Shown here: one piece after another, positions 36,398-46,227 of the stretch | Layout of the letters: each line of letters opens with the position of its first letter | Numbering within the stretch: the stretch's first letter is position 1 | NCBI GenBank assembly: GCA_026708005.1 | Contig: JAPOVR010000032.1 | Coordinates: 62,001-126,000, forward strand | Length of the DNA stretch: 64,000 bases | Direction: 5' to 3' | From: Actinomycetes bacterium | GTDB lineage: Bacteria > Actinomycetota > Thermoleophilia > Gaiellales > Gaiellaceae | Program-made: the position numbers and the translations under genes | The notes under the pieces: model-generated | What the model was told of the DNA's origin: nothing | Database searches by the model: none | The model's input: only the letters and a program-made list of their open reading frames with translations

Positions 36398-37492
36398 ATG
36401 GAGACTGAAGCGACCGCTGACATCGCGGGCTCAACGCTTCGAGACTCCCTCGATTCGGGTCACACCTTCCCGGGCAGGTGGTTCACGGACGCCGCAATCT
36501 TTGACCTCAAGCAGGAGCGCGTCTTTCGTCGTAGCTGGCTCTACGTGGGTCTCACGAGTCAGATTCCAGATCCGGGTGACTACTTCACGGGTCGTGCTGG
36601 CCGGGTTCCTGTCGTCGTGGTTCGAGACGAGCACGGCCAGATCAACGCCTTCGTAAACGTTGGTCGCTATCGCGGGTCGCTGATCGTCCAGGAGGAGCTC
36701 GGACACCGTATGACGCTTCAGTGCCCCTACCACAACTGGACATAGAGGCTTGAGGGGTCGCTGCGGAATGCGCCACGGTCCGACCGCAATCCTGAGTTCG
36801 ATCCGCATGGCATCACACTCGCCCGACTCACATCGAATGTCTTCGACCCGCTCATCTTCGTCAGCCTTGACGCAAATACACAACCGTTTGCCAAGATCTT
36901 CGCTCAGTGGATAGAAGACGTGGAGAGCACCTCGGCACGCCTGGACGTCGCGCTCAACTGCCGCGAGTCGATCAGTCACGAGATTGCTAGCAACTGGAAG
37001 GTGCTCTGCGAGAACAATTTCGAGTGCTACCACTGCCCAGCCAATCATCCGACGCTGGCCGCGATTCAGGACGTCGGCGAGGACTTCAGCTGCGAATTTT
37101 GCGATAGGTACTTCCGTTACGGACCGCGTCCAGACACCGTCCACAGCATTCAGAACAGAGACTCGCTTCTCTACTTCCTCTGGCCAAATCTCTTCATCTT
37201 CTTCATCCCTGGCGTGAGCGGGGTCGTCCGCCAGATCCAACCTGTGTCGTCCGACCGCTCTCTCGACGTTCGGCGCTACTGCTTCTCGGATGCAGTCGAC
37301 GATGATGTCAAACCTGAGACCGTTGAATTCTGGAAGCACGTCCTCGCACAGGATGCGGCTCTCTGCGAGAACGTCCAGCGCGGCCTCGGCTCTGGGCGAT
37401 TCGGCCAGGGTCGACTCTTGCTCCCCGTCACGGATCCTGCCATTCAGCGCTTCGAGTGCATGCTTCACCGATCTCTGAGCGACGGCGACTGA
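36398..37492 (+). pseudogene. Rieske non-heme iron oxygenase large subunit, inactivated
   Basis: Ring-hydroxylating-type oxygenase alpha subunit of about 365 codons starting at ATG 36398 behind AGGAGG. A TAG at 36743-36745 interrupts the Rieske domain just after CPYHNWT. The first pair of Rieske ligands is also lost: the expected VNVCRHRG reads VNVGRYRG, so Cys and His of CxH are Gly and Tyr. The second pair (CPYH) and the catalytic-domain iron region (NNFECYHCPANHPTL) remain. The combination of ligand loss and nonsense codon argues for decay, not for recoding. Confidence 0.88.
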
Positions 37493-37769
37493 CCCAGCCG
37501 ATTTCGGCTCGGACGGTAGCGATGTCTGACCGCTCAACCCCTCTCGCATCCGGAGCGTAGTGAGACCGTCAGACGACCCGGCGCACAAGGAAGCCGCATC
37601 GATCCAGCCTAATCCGCGCCATTCAGCAGCTTGATCCTGCAGGCTCGACTGAGTCAGCGAACTCGACGACGACGCCCGTGGCCAGCCAGTATGGGTATGC
37701 GCGGCTGGCAGGCCGGACTCGGTGGACACCGCGCCCAAACCGAAAAGCGCCTGTCATAATCGATCGGTC

Positions 37770-40058
37770 GTGGATGCGCTCGCCGGTATTCGGGTCCTGG
37801 ATTTTACGCAGGCGTGGGCGGGGCCTGTGTGTACTCGGATGCTGGCTGACTTCGGCGCGGACGTCGTGAAGGTGGAGTCCGAGGCAAAGCCTGACCTGGG
37901 GCGGATTGTCGGCCCGTATGTAGCCAAGGAGCCGGATTTCGATACCTCTGGGTACTTCATCGAGTGGAACCGGAACAAGCGCTCACTCCGGTTGAACCTC
38001 CGGGAGCCAGACGGTACGGCGTGGGCTCGTCGGCTCGCGTCGACGTGTGACGTCGTCGTGGAGAACTTCGCGCCTGGCGTCATGGGGAAGCTCGGGCTCG
38101 ATTACGAGGCTCTGCGTGCAGTGCGTTCAGACATTGTGATGCTATCGTTGTCCGGCTTCGGCGCGACAGGGCCGCTTCGCCGCGCGCCGGCCTACGGCCA
38201 GCAGATTGAAGCGATCTCAGGGCTGATGTCAGTGACCGGCTACGTCGAGGGGCCACCGTTGAAGCCCGGGATCTCGTTTCCAGATCCGATATCGGGTGTG
38301 GCTGGTGTGGTCGCGGTACTGGCTGCGTTACGACGGCGGTCGCGGACGGGCTCCGGATGTTGGCTGGACCTGTCGATGCTCGAGCTAACGGCCGCCCAGC
38401 TCTCGGAGCCGTTGACGGCAGCACAGGCGGATGGAGTGTCACCGTCGGCGGTGGGTAACGCGAGCCCGTATTTCGCGCCGCACGGCGTGTACCGATGTCG
38501 CGGACAGGATCGATGGATCGCGATCGAGTGTCACACCGAGGAAGAGTGGCGCTCGCTGCTGTCGCTCTTGGGTGAGTCGTCCTGGTCGACAGATCCTCGC
38601 TTCGCTGATCTGGCGAGCCGACTCGCGCATCGGGAGGCGCTGGACGAGGTGATCGCCCGGTCGACACGCGAGGAGGACGCCGAGGAGCTGACCGCTCGTC
38701 TGCAGGCGACGGGCGTGCCCGCGGCGCGCATCTCGACGATCGCCGACCTGTTCACCGACCCGCATCTGCACGAGCGCGGCTTTTGGCTCACCGTCGATCA
38801 CAGGAAGGTTGGCCGGCTCGAGACAGCAGGACCGCTGGCGCGGCTCGAGCGTACTCCGGCTCGGGTGCGGCTGCCGCCGCCGCTGCTCGGCGAGCACACA
38901 GATGAGGTATTGGCGGAGGCCACGGCGTTTTCGACCGCACGGGTGACGCGGCAGTCGGAGACGCTGAGCAATGGCGCCGCACCGCTCGCGGATCTGCGGA
39001 TGGTTGAGTTGTCGAGCATGATCGCGGGCCCCTACTGCGGCAAGCTGCTAGCTGGACTCGGCGCGGACGTCGTTAAGGTCGAGCCTCCCGCGGGCGACCC
39101 ACTGCGGCGACTTGGCCGGACGGACGCCTCTGCTCCTGGCGAGCTGAACCCGACCTTCCTGAGCCTCAACGCTGGCAAGCAGAGCGTCACGCTTGACGTG
39201 ACTGCCGAGGCCGGGCGCCGGACGTTCTTACAGCTGCTCAAGACAGCCCACGTGCTGCTTGAAGACCTCGGGCCTGGCTGCCTGGATGAACTCGTCGGCG
39301 ATCCGTGGCGACTCAACCCGCGCTTGGTCGTGACGTCGATCACCCCGTTCGGACACAGCGGCCCGCGCAGCAACTGGAAGGGAGGAGACCTGATCGCCTG
39401 GGCCTCTGGCGGCATGGCGCACATCACCGGTGAGCCCGACCAAGCGCCGCTGCAGGCCGGGGGTTTCCAGGCCTACCACCTCGCTGGACTGCAGGCTGCC
39501 GCGGGAACGATGATCGCGCTCGCCCATGCAGAGCGCACCGGCCAGGGACAGCGCGTCGATATCTCCCTCGAGGAGTCGGTCGCCGGCGTGATCGAGTCCG
39601 CAGTGACCGACTACCAGTACGACGGCACCGTTCGAGGGCGAATGGGCACTCGCCACCCAGCCGCGCACGGGGTCGGCATGCAACGACTCGCCGACGGCCG
39701 GTGGCTGTTCGTCGGCACCTGCCCGACTGCCGCAATGTGGAACGCCGTGCGTGAGCTCATGGGTGATCCCGAATGGGCGCGCGATCCCCGCTGGCAGAGC
39801 CATAGCGAGCGCCGAGCGCACGCCGACGAGATGGATCGCCTCGCCAGCGAATGGTTCGCCTCGGCTACCAGCGAGACAACCTTCGAGCCGATGCTCGAGC
39901 GAGGGATTCCCGTCGGTCTCGTCAATGACGCCCACCAGGTCCTCGCCCTACCCCAGCTCACTCAGCGGCAGTTCTTCGAGGAGGCTCTCGGACCCGCAAC
40001 AACCTCGCTGAGAATCCCAGGCACACCCTGGCGCTCACTCACCGGCGACCGCAACTGA
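37770..40058 (+). CDS. Fused double-domain family III CoA-transferase (CaiB/BaiF)
   Basis: About 762 residues comprising two complete CaiB-type domains, roughly 1-385 and 405-762. Domain 1 begins DALAGIRVLDFTQ and keeps the catalytic Asp172 in SFPDPISG (the residue that forms the acyl anhydride in formyl-CoA transferase). Domain 2 begins DLRMVELSSMIAG, but the equivalent place reads GGFQAYHLAG without Asp, so it is probably structural. Family III enzymes work as interlocked dimers; the fusion could encode that dimer in one chain. A GTG at 37722 is an alternative start. It is followed by an enoyl-CoA hydratase. Confidence 0.88.
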   Translation: MDALAGIRVLDFTQAWAGPVCTRMLADFGADVVKVESEAKPDLGRIVGPYVAKEPDFDTSGYFIEWNRNKRSLRLNLREPDGTAWARRLASTCDVVVENFAPGVMGKLGLDYEALRAVRSDIVMLSLSGFGATGPLRRAPAYGQQIEAISGLMSVTGYVEGPPLKPGISFPDPISGVAGVVAVLAALRRRSRTGSGCWLDLSMLELTAAQLSEPLTAAQADGVSPSAVGNASPYFAPHGVYRCRGQDRWIAIECHTEEEWRSLLSLLGESSWSTDPRFADLASRLAHREALDEVIARSTREEDAEELTARLQATGVPAARISTIADLFTDPHLHERGFWLTVDHRKVGRLETAGPLARLERTPARVRLPPPLLGEHTDEVLAEATAFSTARVTRQSETLSNGAAPLADLRMVELSSMIAGPYCGKLLAGLGADVVKVEPPAGDPLRRLGRTDASAPGELNPTFLSLNAGKQSVTLDVTAEAGRRTFLQLLKTAHVLLEDLGPGCLDELVGDPWRLNPRLVVTSITPFGHSGPRSNWKGGDLIAWASGGMAHITGEPDQAPLQAGGFQAYHLAGLQAAAGTMIALAHAERTGQGQRVDISLEESVAGVIESAVTDYQYDGTVRGRMGTRHPAAHGVGMQRLADGRWLFVGTCPTAAMWNAVRELMGDPEWARDPRWQSHSERRAHADEMDRLASEWFASATSETTFEPMLERGIPVGLVNDAHQVLALPQLTQRQFFEEALGPATTSLRIPGTPWRSLTGDRN

Positions 40059-40402
40059 GCGCTGCACCCCAGCTCGCTGAGCATAAGCACACTTTCGGCC
40101 ACGAATTCGGCCTCCAGCTGACGCCTGAATAGATCGAGCGTCCGTTCGCAAGGTGAACGCTTACCCGTGGAGTCACGATCCGACGAGGCGACTCGCCACG
40201 AGACACGAGCCCGTGCGCTGGTGGCCCGAGGCTCGCGCTCCCGGTTTGAGGTGACTGAGGTAGCCACGGGCTAGGGTGAGCTCTGTGACTTACTGGCGTA
40301 TCACTCGCAAGATGTGTGCTGCCAGACGAGCACGAGTGTCGGTGCCGGCGCGATGGTCGCCGTCGTCGGCGGCCTGTCATAAGCGCGGAGGGGAGCTAAC
40401 AG
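40059..40402. other. Intergenic region, no supported gene
   Basis: 344 bases between the CoA-transferase and the hydratase. Minus-strand frames are open but not recognisable. GGAGGGGAG at about 40387 is the ribosome site of the next gene. Confidence 0.4.
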
Positions 40403-41176
40403 ATGGCCGTTGAGTTCACCAAGGACGGCGGGATCGGATTCATCACACTTGATCGCCCGCCCGTAAACAGCTACGAGATCACCTTCATGGGCGAGCTCGG
40501 CAAGACCGTGGACGCCGCCGCCAGCGACGATGACGTCAGAGCTGTCGTACTGCGGAGCGCTCGGGAGAAGTTCTTCAGCGCGGGTGCCGACGTCAAGGCG
40601 TTCAGCACCAAATCGCCCGAAGAGAACACGAAAATGGCTCGTGCGGCTCATGCGGTGCTGGGCACGATCAGTGCGGTGCCGAAGGTGTTCATTGCTCAAA
40701 TCGATGGGCACGCTCTCGGCGGCGGGCTCGAGATAGCACTGGGGTGCGATCTGCGCTTCGGTTCGGATGGCAGCTACCAGGTTGGCCTGCCTGAGTCACA
40801 ACTCGGACTCCTGCCCGGTAACGGCGGCACCCAGCGCCTGTCACGGCTGATCGGTGCGAACCGCGCCCTCGACTTGATGGTCAGCGGCCGATCAGTCGGC
40901 CCGCAGGAGGCGCTCAAGCTCGGCATCCTCGACCGTGTCTTCCCGGTCGACCAGCTGGAGGACAAGACACGGGAATACTGTGAGCAGCTGGTCGCGGGCG
41001 CTATCAAGGCGATCGGCAACATCAAGCGCGCGGTCAACGATGGGCTGACACGGCCGCTCGAAGCGGGTCTGGCCCTCGAGCTCGATCTGATCGACGAGCT
41101 CTTCCGGTCGAGCGACGCTCAAGAGGGTGTCGCCGCGTTCACCGAGAAGCGCAAGCCCGAGTTCACGGGTAGCTGA
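40403..41176 (+). CDS. Enoyl-CoA hydratase/isomerase family protein
   Basis: A 257-residue crotonase-fold enzyme that would add water across 2-enoyl-CoA. It has the oxyanion-hole segments FSAGADVKAF and HALGGGLEIALGCDLRFG and both acidic catalytic positions of true hydratases (Glu in GGGLEIAL and Glu in LPESQLGLLPGNGGTQRL). The ATG at 40403 follows GGAGGGG. Its place after the CoA-transferase suggests activation of an acid to its CoA thioester followed by hydration. Confidence 0.9.
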   Translation: MAVEFTKDGGIGFITLDRPPVNSYEITFMGELGKTVDAAASDDDVRAVVLRSAREKFFSAGADVKAFSTKSPEENTKMARAAHAVLGTISAVPKVFIAQIDGHALGGGLEIALGCDLRFGSDGSYQVGLPESQLGLLPGNGGTQRLSRLIGANRALDLMVSGRSVGPQEALKLGILDRVFPVDQLEDKTREYCEQLVAGAIKAIGNIKRAVNDGLTRPLEAGLALELDLIDELFRSSDAQEGVAAFTEKRKPEFTGS

Positions 41177-41361
41177 CAGCCGTGTTGCGACCTGACCGCT
41201 GCCTCCCGCCGTCGCTTTGACTGGCCGGTCATCTTATGGAGGTCCGGTCAACTCCTACACACCCGCTGGCCTTGTCCCGTCCAGCCTTCCAGAATCGGTT
41301 GGGCTCGACCAGACTCTCGACGAACTGGCAGCAAGCAGCGACCGACGGCGAGGAGCATGAA

Positions 41362-41555
41362 ATGCCCGCAAGAGCATCTTCATTAGCGATCTCAGCGGCA
41401 AGAAGATCTCGGAAGGGCAGGGTGCGAAGATCCGGATCGGCTTCGACGATGCATGCAAGGGCAGCTACGAGATCGACGCCACACGGGAAGAGGCTCAGGA
41501 GCTAGCCGAGAAGGGCCGCAAGGTCGCCCGCAGAGGCAGAAATCCGAAAGCGTAG
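41362..41555 (+). pseudogene. Small Lsr2-like conserved protein, start region frameshifted
   Basis: A frame of about 60 codons reads IFISDLSGKKISEGQG, IRIGFDDACKGSYEIDAT, then EEAQELAEKGRKVARRG and ends PKA-stop at 41555. This resembles small actinobacterial proteins related to the Lsr2 N-terminal domain (YEIDL plus basic tail). An ATG at 41362 has GAGGAG seven bases upstream but is out of phase with this frame by one base, and TGA lies just upstream in phase. Either one base was lost (true decay or sequence error) or translation begins at a rare codon. Confidence 0.45.
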
Positions 41556-42222
41556 AGGGCCAGCTCCTCCCGGCAACTCCGCTCTCTTCGACACCGAAAA
41601 GAGGCCTTAACCCGAGGGCTCTTCATCCACGGATAGCTGTCGACGGCTTCTTCAAGGCGCCCGCGCCGACCCGTACCAACTGGCTGTGGTCGTGGCGTTG
41701 GGGACAGTGGGCCGGTCTCCAGACCGACCCCAGACCGCGACCGTTCTGCGCCCGAAGGGGGCGATGGCCTGAATCATCGTGAAGTGGTTCCCCATGCGGG
41801 TTTGCGGAGCAGGAGATGGCCCTCGTGGCCCCCGCCCTCATCGCCCTAGTCTGCGCTGCGCCAACCCCCTGCAGCCGCGCCTCCTAACTACGTCGCCTAG
41901 CCCGGCTGCCCCACCAGAGCGCAGATAGAGAGAGGCCCTCGGGGTTGCCCCTGAGAACCGATGCTTCCCGTTCACACCAGCCCGGTAGAAACACACCCGC
42001 GGTCCCAGGCTGCACCCGCTCCCGAGCGGAGCACGCACCTGCGCGTTGGGATCGGCCGCGCGATGGAATCCGGCAGGAGCCGCGTCCGCACCCGTCCAGC
42101 GTCCTCTGGACGCTCCGCCCGCACTGGGGTACTTTGGCGCCCCGACCCGGAACACCGGATCGAATGCCTCCAACCCTGCCCAACCGCTGACGTTTTATAC
42201 CTCGACCCGGTCGTGCTGCGGA
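41556..42222. other. Intergenic region, no supported gene
   Basis: About 670 bases with overlapping frames of Arg/Pro/Trp-rich composition and no recognisable domains. No RNA gene or repeat is seen. Confidence 0.4.
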
Positions 42223-43008
42223 TCAGACCGGCAGGAACTCCCGCAGCGCCTCGCTGAAGGCCTGGGGCTGCTCGAGGTTCGAGAGGTGAGCCGTCTTCAG
42301 CTCGACGTAGCGGGAGCCTGGAACGCACTCGTGCATCGCGTGCATCGGGCCTGGCGGGGTGCCGGTGTCCGCCTCGCCGGCGATGAACAGGGCCGGAACA
42401 GCGATCTCGCCGAGATGAGGCTCGTAGGCGATGGCCTTGATCGCTGCGATGCAGCCCGCGTAGCCCTCGACAGGCGTCTTGGCGATCAGCGCTCGGACGC
42501 GATCGAGGACGGGCTCGCCCCGCTCGCGCATCGGCTCGGTGAACCAGCGCTCGATCGTTGACTCGACCAGCGGCTGCATCCCCTGGTCACGCGCAACCGA
42601 GACGCGCTCGTCCCACATCGGCAGCACCTCGGCCGGCATCGACGCGACCGCGTTGGCAACGGTAATGCTCTCGAGCCGATCGGCGTGGGCAAGCGCAAGG
42701 CCGAGGGCTGTCATGCCGCCGAGCGAGAGACCGGCGAAGTGCGTGCGCTCGATGCCGAACGTGTCGAGCAGGCCGACGACGTCCCCCGTGAGGTCAGCGA
42801 AGCTGTAAGGGGCAGAAGGAACCGACGAGCGGCCGTGGCCCCGCGTGTCGTAGCGGAGGATGCGGTATGAGTCGGCAAATGCGGCAACCTGCGGATCCCA
42901 CATCGTCAGATCGGCGCCCAGCGAGTGCGAGAACGTCAGGTACGGGGCGCCTTCCGGCCCGCTCAGCTCGGCCTGAAGCTCGACCCCACCGACCGCGATC
43001 CGTTCCAT
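42223..43008 (-). CDS. Alpha/beta hydrolase, 3-oxoadipate enol-lactonase-like
   Basis: A 261-residue hydrolase. The nucleophile elbow GLSLGGM holds Ser, the acid lies in IAGEADTG and the His in TAHLSNLEQP, with YDTRGHGRS before the elbow. The overall layout (SHSLGADLTMW at the start, the short cap, and ending SEALREFL) is that of PcaD, which opens the enol-lactone in the beta-ketoadipate pathway. No other pca genes are present, so a different lactone or ester is possible. It lies ten bases downstream of the SDR gene, likely in one transcript. Confidence 0.82.
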   Translation of the reverse strand: MERIAVGGVELQAELSGPEGAPYLTFSHSLGADLTMWDPQVAAFADSYRILRYDTRGHGRSSVPSAPYSFADLTGDVVGLLDTFGIERTHFAGLSLGGMTALGLALAHADRLESITVANAVASMPAEVLPMWDERVSVARDQGMQPLVESTIERWFTEPMRERGEPVLDRVRALIAKTPVEGYAGCIAAIKAIAYEPHLGEIAVPALFIAGEADTGTPPGPMHAMHECVPGSRYVELKTAHLSNLEQPQAFSEALREFLPV

Positions 43009-43018
43009 CTCCTACACC

Positions 43019-43777
43019 CTAGATGCTACGGCCACCGTCGATCTCGAGCGTGACGCCGGTGATGAACTCGGCCTCATCGCTCACGAGATAGAGCGCGGCC
43101 TGGGCCACATCGATCGGCTTCGACATCCGCCCGAGCGGAATCCCAGCGACGAACGGCGCACGGTTCTCTGGCGTATCCGGCCTTCCCATGAACGTCTCGA
43201 GCAGGCCGGTCTCGCCAATCACCGGGCAGAGCGCATTGACCCGGATGTTGTCGGGAGCCAGCTCGACCGCCATCGACTTCGTCAGCGTGTTGACCGCGCC
43301 CTTCGAGCCGTTGTACCAGGTGAGGCCCGGCCGGGGGCTCAGCGCGGCGATCGACGAGGTGTTGAGAATGCAGCCGCCGCCCTGACTCCGAAAGTACGGC
43401 ACGACCTCAAGCGCGGCCAGGTAGATCGACTTCACGTTCACCTCGTAGATGCGGTCGAACTCGGCCTCGCTCAGCTCGAGTAGCGACGCCTTGCGCTGCC
43501 CGACCCCGGCGTTGTTGACGAGGATGTCGAGCCGCCCTAAGGAGCTGATCGCCTCGGCGACCATCGCCTTGATGTCGTCGCGCTTGCTGACATCCGCATG
43601 GACGAAGCTGGCCGTGCCACCGCGCTGCGCGATCGCCGTCGCTGCAGCTCGACCAGCATCGCGATCGATCTCGGCAACCACGACCGCCGCCCCCTCCTGG
43701 GCAAACAGCGCCGCCATCGCCTCGCCGAAGCCCGACCCGGCGCCGGTAACAACCGCGACCCTCTCGTGCAGGCGCAT
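43019..43777 (-). CDS. SDR family NAD(P)-dependent oxidoreductase
   Basis: A 252-residue SDR: VAVVTGAGSGFGEAM, Glu in VAEIDRDAG favouring NAD, NNAGVGQ, Ser in NTSSIAAL and the WYNGSKGA Tyr/Lys pair, ending ITGVTLEIDGG. The ATG at 43777 gives MRLHERVAVV. It is probably co-transcribed with the lactonase-like gene, which would suit oxidation of an alcohol followed by ring opening of a product; that link is inference. Confidence 0.87.
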   Translation of the reverse strand: MRLHERVAVVTGAGSGFGEAMAALFAQEGAAVVVAEIDRDAGRAAATAIAQRGGTASFVHADVSKRDDIKAMVAEAISSLGRLDILVNNAGVGQRKASLLELSEAEFDRIYEVNVKSIYLAALEVVPYFRSQGGGCILNTSSIAALSPRPGLTWYNGSKGAVNTLTKSMAVELAPDNIRVNALCPVIGETGLLETFMGRPDTPENRAPFVAGIPLGRMSKPIDVAQAALYLVSDEAEFITGVTLEIDGGRSI

Positions 43778-43884
43778 GCACCCTGAGCCTAACCGAGCCC
43801 GGGAGCCTTTAGGCGAGCGGCTGCCGACTCGTCAACGCCCGCGTGCGAAGATGCGACCCGCCACGTCAAGCCGCTTCGGTCACC

Positions 43885-46050
43885 TTACCGAGAGGCTGCC
43901 GTCGCCGCGGCCGCGGCCGCGGCACGCCGGAGCGGCGAGGGCTCAACGCGGAGGAGCTTCGCCAACCAGACCGGGAGCACCCAGTTCCACCGGCCGATGA
44001 TCGCAACGGACGCGGGGACGAGCATGGCTCGGATGATCGTGGCGTCGAGCAGAATGCCAAGCGCGAGCGCAGTTGCGAAGATCTTGACTTCGGTACCGGG
44101 CGTCGCGGTGAGCGCGACAAAGGCCCAGAAGAGGATCAACGCCGCACTCGTCACGAGCCGACCTGTACGCCCGATGCCTTCGACGACCGCCGTTCGCGTC
44201 TTGCCAGTGCGGTCGTAGACCTCGCGCATCCGGCTGACGACGAAGACATGGTAGTCCGTTGAAAGCCCGAACAGGAACGCGAACACCATGAGCGGCACCC
44301 AATTGGTGATCGAGCCGGTCGGCTCGATTCCCCAGATCAACCCCGAGCCATAGCCTTTCTGCCAGATCAGCACCATCAGCCCCCAGGCCGTACCGACCGA
44401 GAGCAGGTTGAGCGCGACGGCCTTGAACGGCAGCAGGACCGAGCGGAACGCGCGAGCCAAGAGCACGAACGTCAAGAGAACGATCAGCCCGATCATCAGC
44501 GGGAAGTTCCCGTAGATCGCGTCGATAAGGTCCGAGCTCTGCGCGGCCTGACCGCCAACACCCGCGCTGCTGCCGGTTGCAGCGAGCGTGTCGCGCACCC
44601 GGTCGAGGGTGGCGCGGCCCGCGCGGGAGTTTCCATCGTCGGCCGGAACGACGGTCACGAGCGCGGTGCCCTCTTGCCGCCACTCGGGATCAGTCGGAGC
44701 AACCGCCCCAAGCACACCACGGGTACCGCTAAGCGCCCGGGCCACGGCCTCGGGATCACCATCGCCCACAAGCACTTCGAAGGGTGTGAGCGGGCCGGCG
44801 CCGATGCCGGAGGCCTCCAGCTGATCAAAGGCCTCGCGGGGGGCTCCGGACTGGGCAAGCGATTCGGCCCGTGGGACACCGAGCTGAATTTGGAAGGCGA
44901 GGACAACGAGCGCGACGAGCGCAGCGGTCGCCAAGACGAAGACCACCCGCCTGCGACGAACGACGATGCGGGCCCACTCCGTCCAGAACCGGCTTGCGCG
45001 GTCTTCACGCCGGAGTCGCGGCCAGTCGACGCGCGGCCCGACTGTCGCGAGGATCACAGGTAGCAGCGTGATCGCGATCGCAGTGCTGACGAGCGGTATC
45101 AACATGCCTGCGATGCCGATGCTGCGCAGGAACGGCACCGGCAGGACGACGAGCGCGAGCAGAGCGATGGCGACGGTCGTTCCGCTAAAGACGACGGACG
45201 AGCCCGCGCGCTCCATCGCCCGCTGAACGGCCTGCTCGTTGCTCACGCCGGCGCGCCGACGCTCCTCACGCCACCGGATGACAACCAGCAATGCGTAGTC
45301 GATCGACACGCCAAGGCCGATTAGGGCAACGAGAAACTGGACGATGAACGACACGTCGGTGGCCTGTGCCAATGGCCAGATCAAGAGGAACGTCGTCGGA
45401 ATCGCAATCGCGGCCAAGAGGAGCGGGATCAAGGCCATGAACGACGCGAACACGAAGGCGAGGATGACGAGCGCGCCCGCGGCTCCTACCAGCACCTCGG
45501 CCAGCACGCTTGGCCCGGTCTCGCCGCTCTCCTCGGCAGGGGCGCGTAGGACCTCGAGCCCCGTCACGGCGATCGGAGCGCCGCCCACCGTCACACCTGC
45601 AAGCGCCTCTGCGGCGGCCTTGGCCTCGGCTTGGCCCGCGCTGAAGCCGCGTCCCTCTGGAATGACGACGATCGCATAGGTCGTTCGGCGATCGTCGGAG
45701 ACGAACGCGGGGTCGCCTGTCGAGGCGAAGGAGACGATTCTCGCCACGGGCAGCGCCGCCTTGACGCGATCGAGCGCCTGCCCGAGCTCTCCGACGATGC
45801 CCGCCGAGTCGACGGTCGTGCCCTCGGGCAGCGTGACGACCGGAACGATCGGCGCGTCGGCGCCGCCGCTCCCATAGAGGCGCAGCACCTCGCGATTCGT
45901 CTCGAAGCTCTCCCGGCCCGGAACGGCGAACTCCTGCGAGAGCGAGTCGATGCTCGGCCTGACCGCAGCGAAGGCCGCGGCTGCGATGATCAGCCAGGCG
46001 AGAACGACCGTCTTCTTGTGTCCGAGGACCCAGCGGGTGAGGGTTGCCAC
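43885..46050 (-). CDS. MMPL/RND family membrane transporter
   Basis: About 721 residues with the 12-helix MmpL/RND layout: helix 1 at the N-terminus (TVVLAWLIIAAAAFAAV), a large extracytoplasmic loop, five helices including VALIGLGVSIDYALLVVIRW, then a second loop and VFAFLFGLSTDYHVFVVSRM. The two GxSxDY-type motifs (GVSIDYALL and GLSTDYHVF) are the proton-relay segments of this family. It exports lipids or hydrophobic compounds in relatives. The GTG at 46050 fits the helix 1 position; an ATG at 46092 would add 14 residues. Confidence 0.88.
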   Translation of the reverse strand: MATLTRWVLGHKKTVVLAWLIIAAAAFAAVRPSIDSLSQEFAVPGRESFETNREVLRLYGSGGADAPIVPVVTLPEGTTVDSAGIVGELGQALDRVKAALPVARIVSFASTGDPAFVSDDRRTTYAIVVIPEGRGFSAGQAEAKAAAEALAGVTVGGAPIAVTGLEVLRAPAEESGETGPSVLAEVLVGAAGALVILAFVFASFMALIPLLLAAIAIPTTFLLIWPLAQATDVSFIVQFLVALIGLGVSIDYALLVVIRWREERRRAGVSNEQAVQRAMERAGSSVVFSGTTVAIALLALVVLPVPFLRSIGIAGMLIPLVSTAIAITLLPVILATVGPRVDWPRLRREDRASRFWTEWARIVVRRRRVVFVLATAALVALVVLAFQIQLGVPRAESLAQSGAPREAFDQLEASGIGAGPLTPFEVLVGDGDPEAVARALSGTRGVLGAVAPTDPEWRQEGTALVTVVPADDGNSRAGRATLDRVRDTLAATGSSAGVGGQAAQSSDLIDAIYGNFPLMIGLIVLLTFVLLARAFRSVLLPFKAVALNLLSVGTAWGLMVLIWQKGYGSGLIWGIEPTGSITNWVPLMVFAFLFGLSTDYHVFVVSRMREVYDRTGKTRTAVVEGIGRTGRLVTSAALILFWAFVALTATPGTEVKIFATALALGILLDATIIRAMLVPASVAIIGRWNWVLPVWLAKLLRVEPSPLRRAAAAAAATAASR

Positions 46051-46227
46051 CGGCCTGTTATAGCTGCGCCCAGCAGCGCCCGCTAAGGACATGTCACGGA
46101 CAGCGTTGATCGGTCAGCCTGATCCAGGGCTCGCGGTGTCAGCGCCAGGCACCGCCTTGACGCAGGCGAGGATCGCATCGAGAATCGGACGGGAGGCCGC
46201 GCGGCGGCTCGAGCTGAAAGGAGCCGC

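Noticed and set aside
36743-36745. TAG inside the Rieske gene as a pyrrolysine codon
   Set aside because: Pyrrolysine is known from methylamine methyltransferases, not Rieske proteins; two metal ligands are lost as well, so decay is the better explanation.
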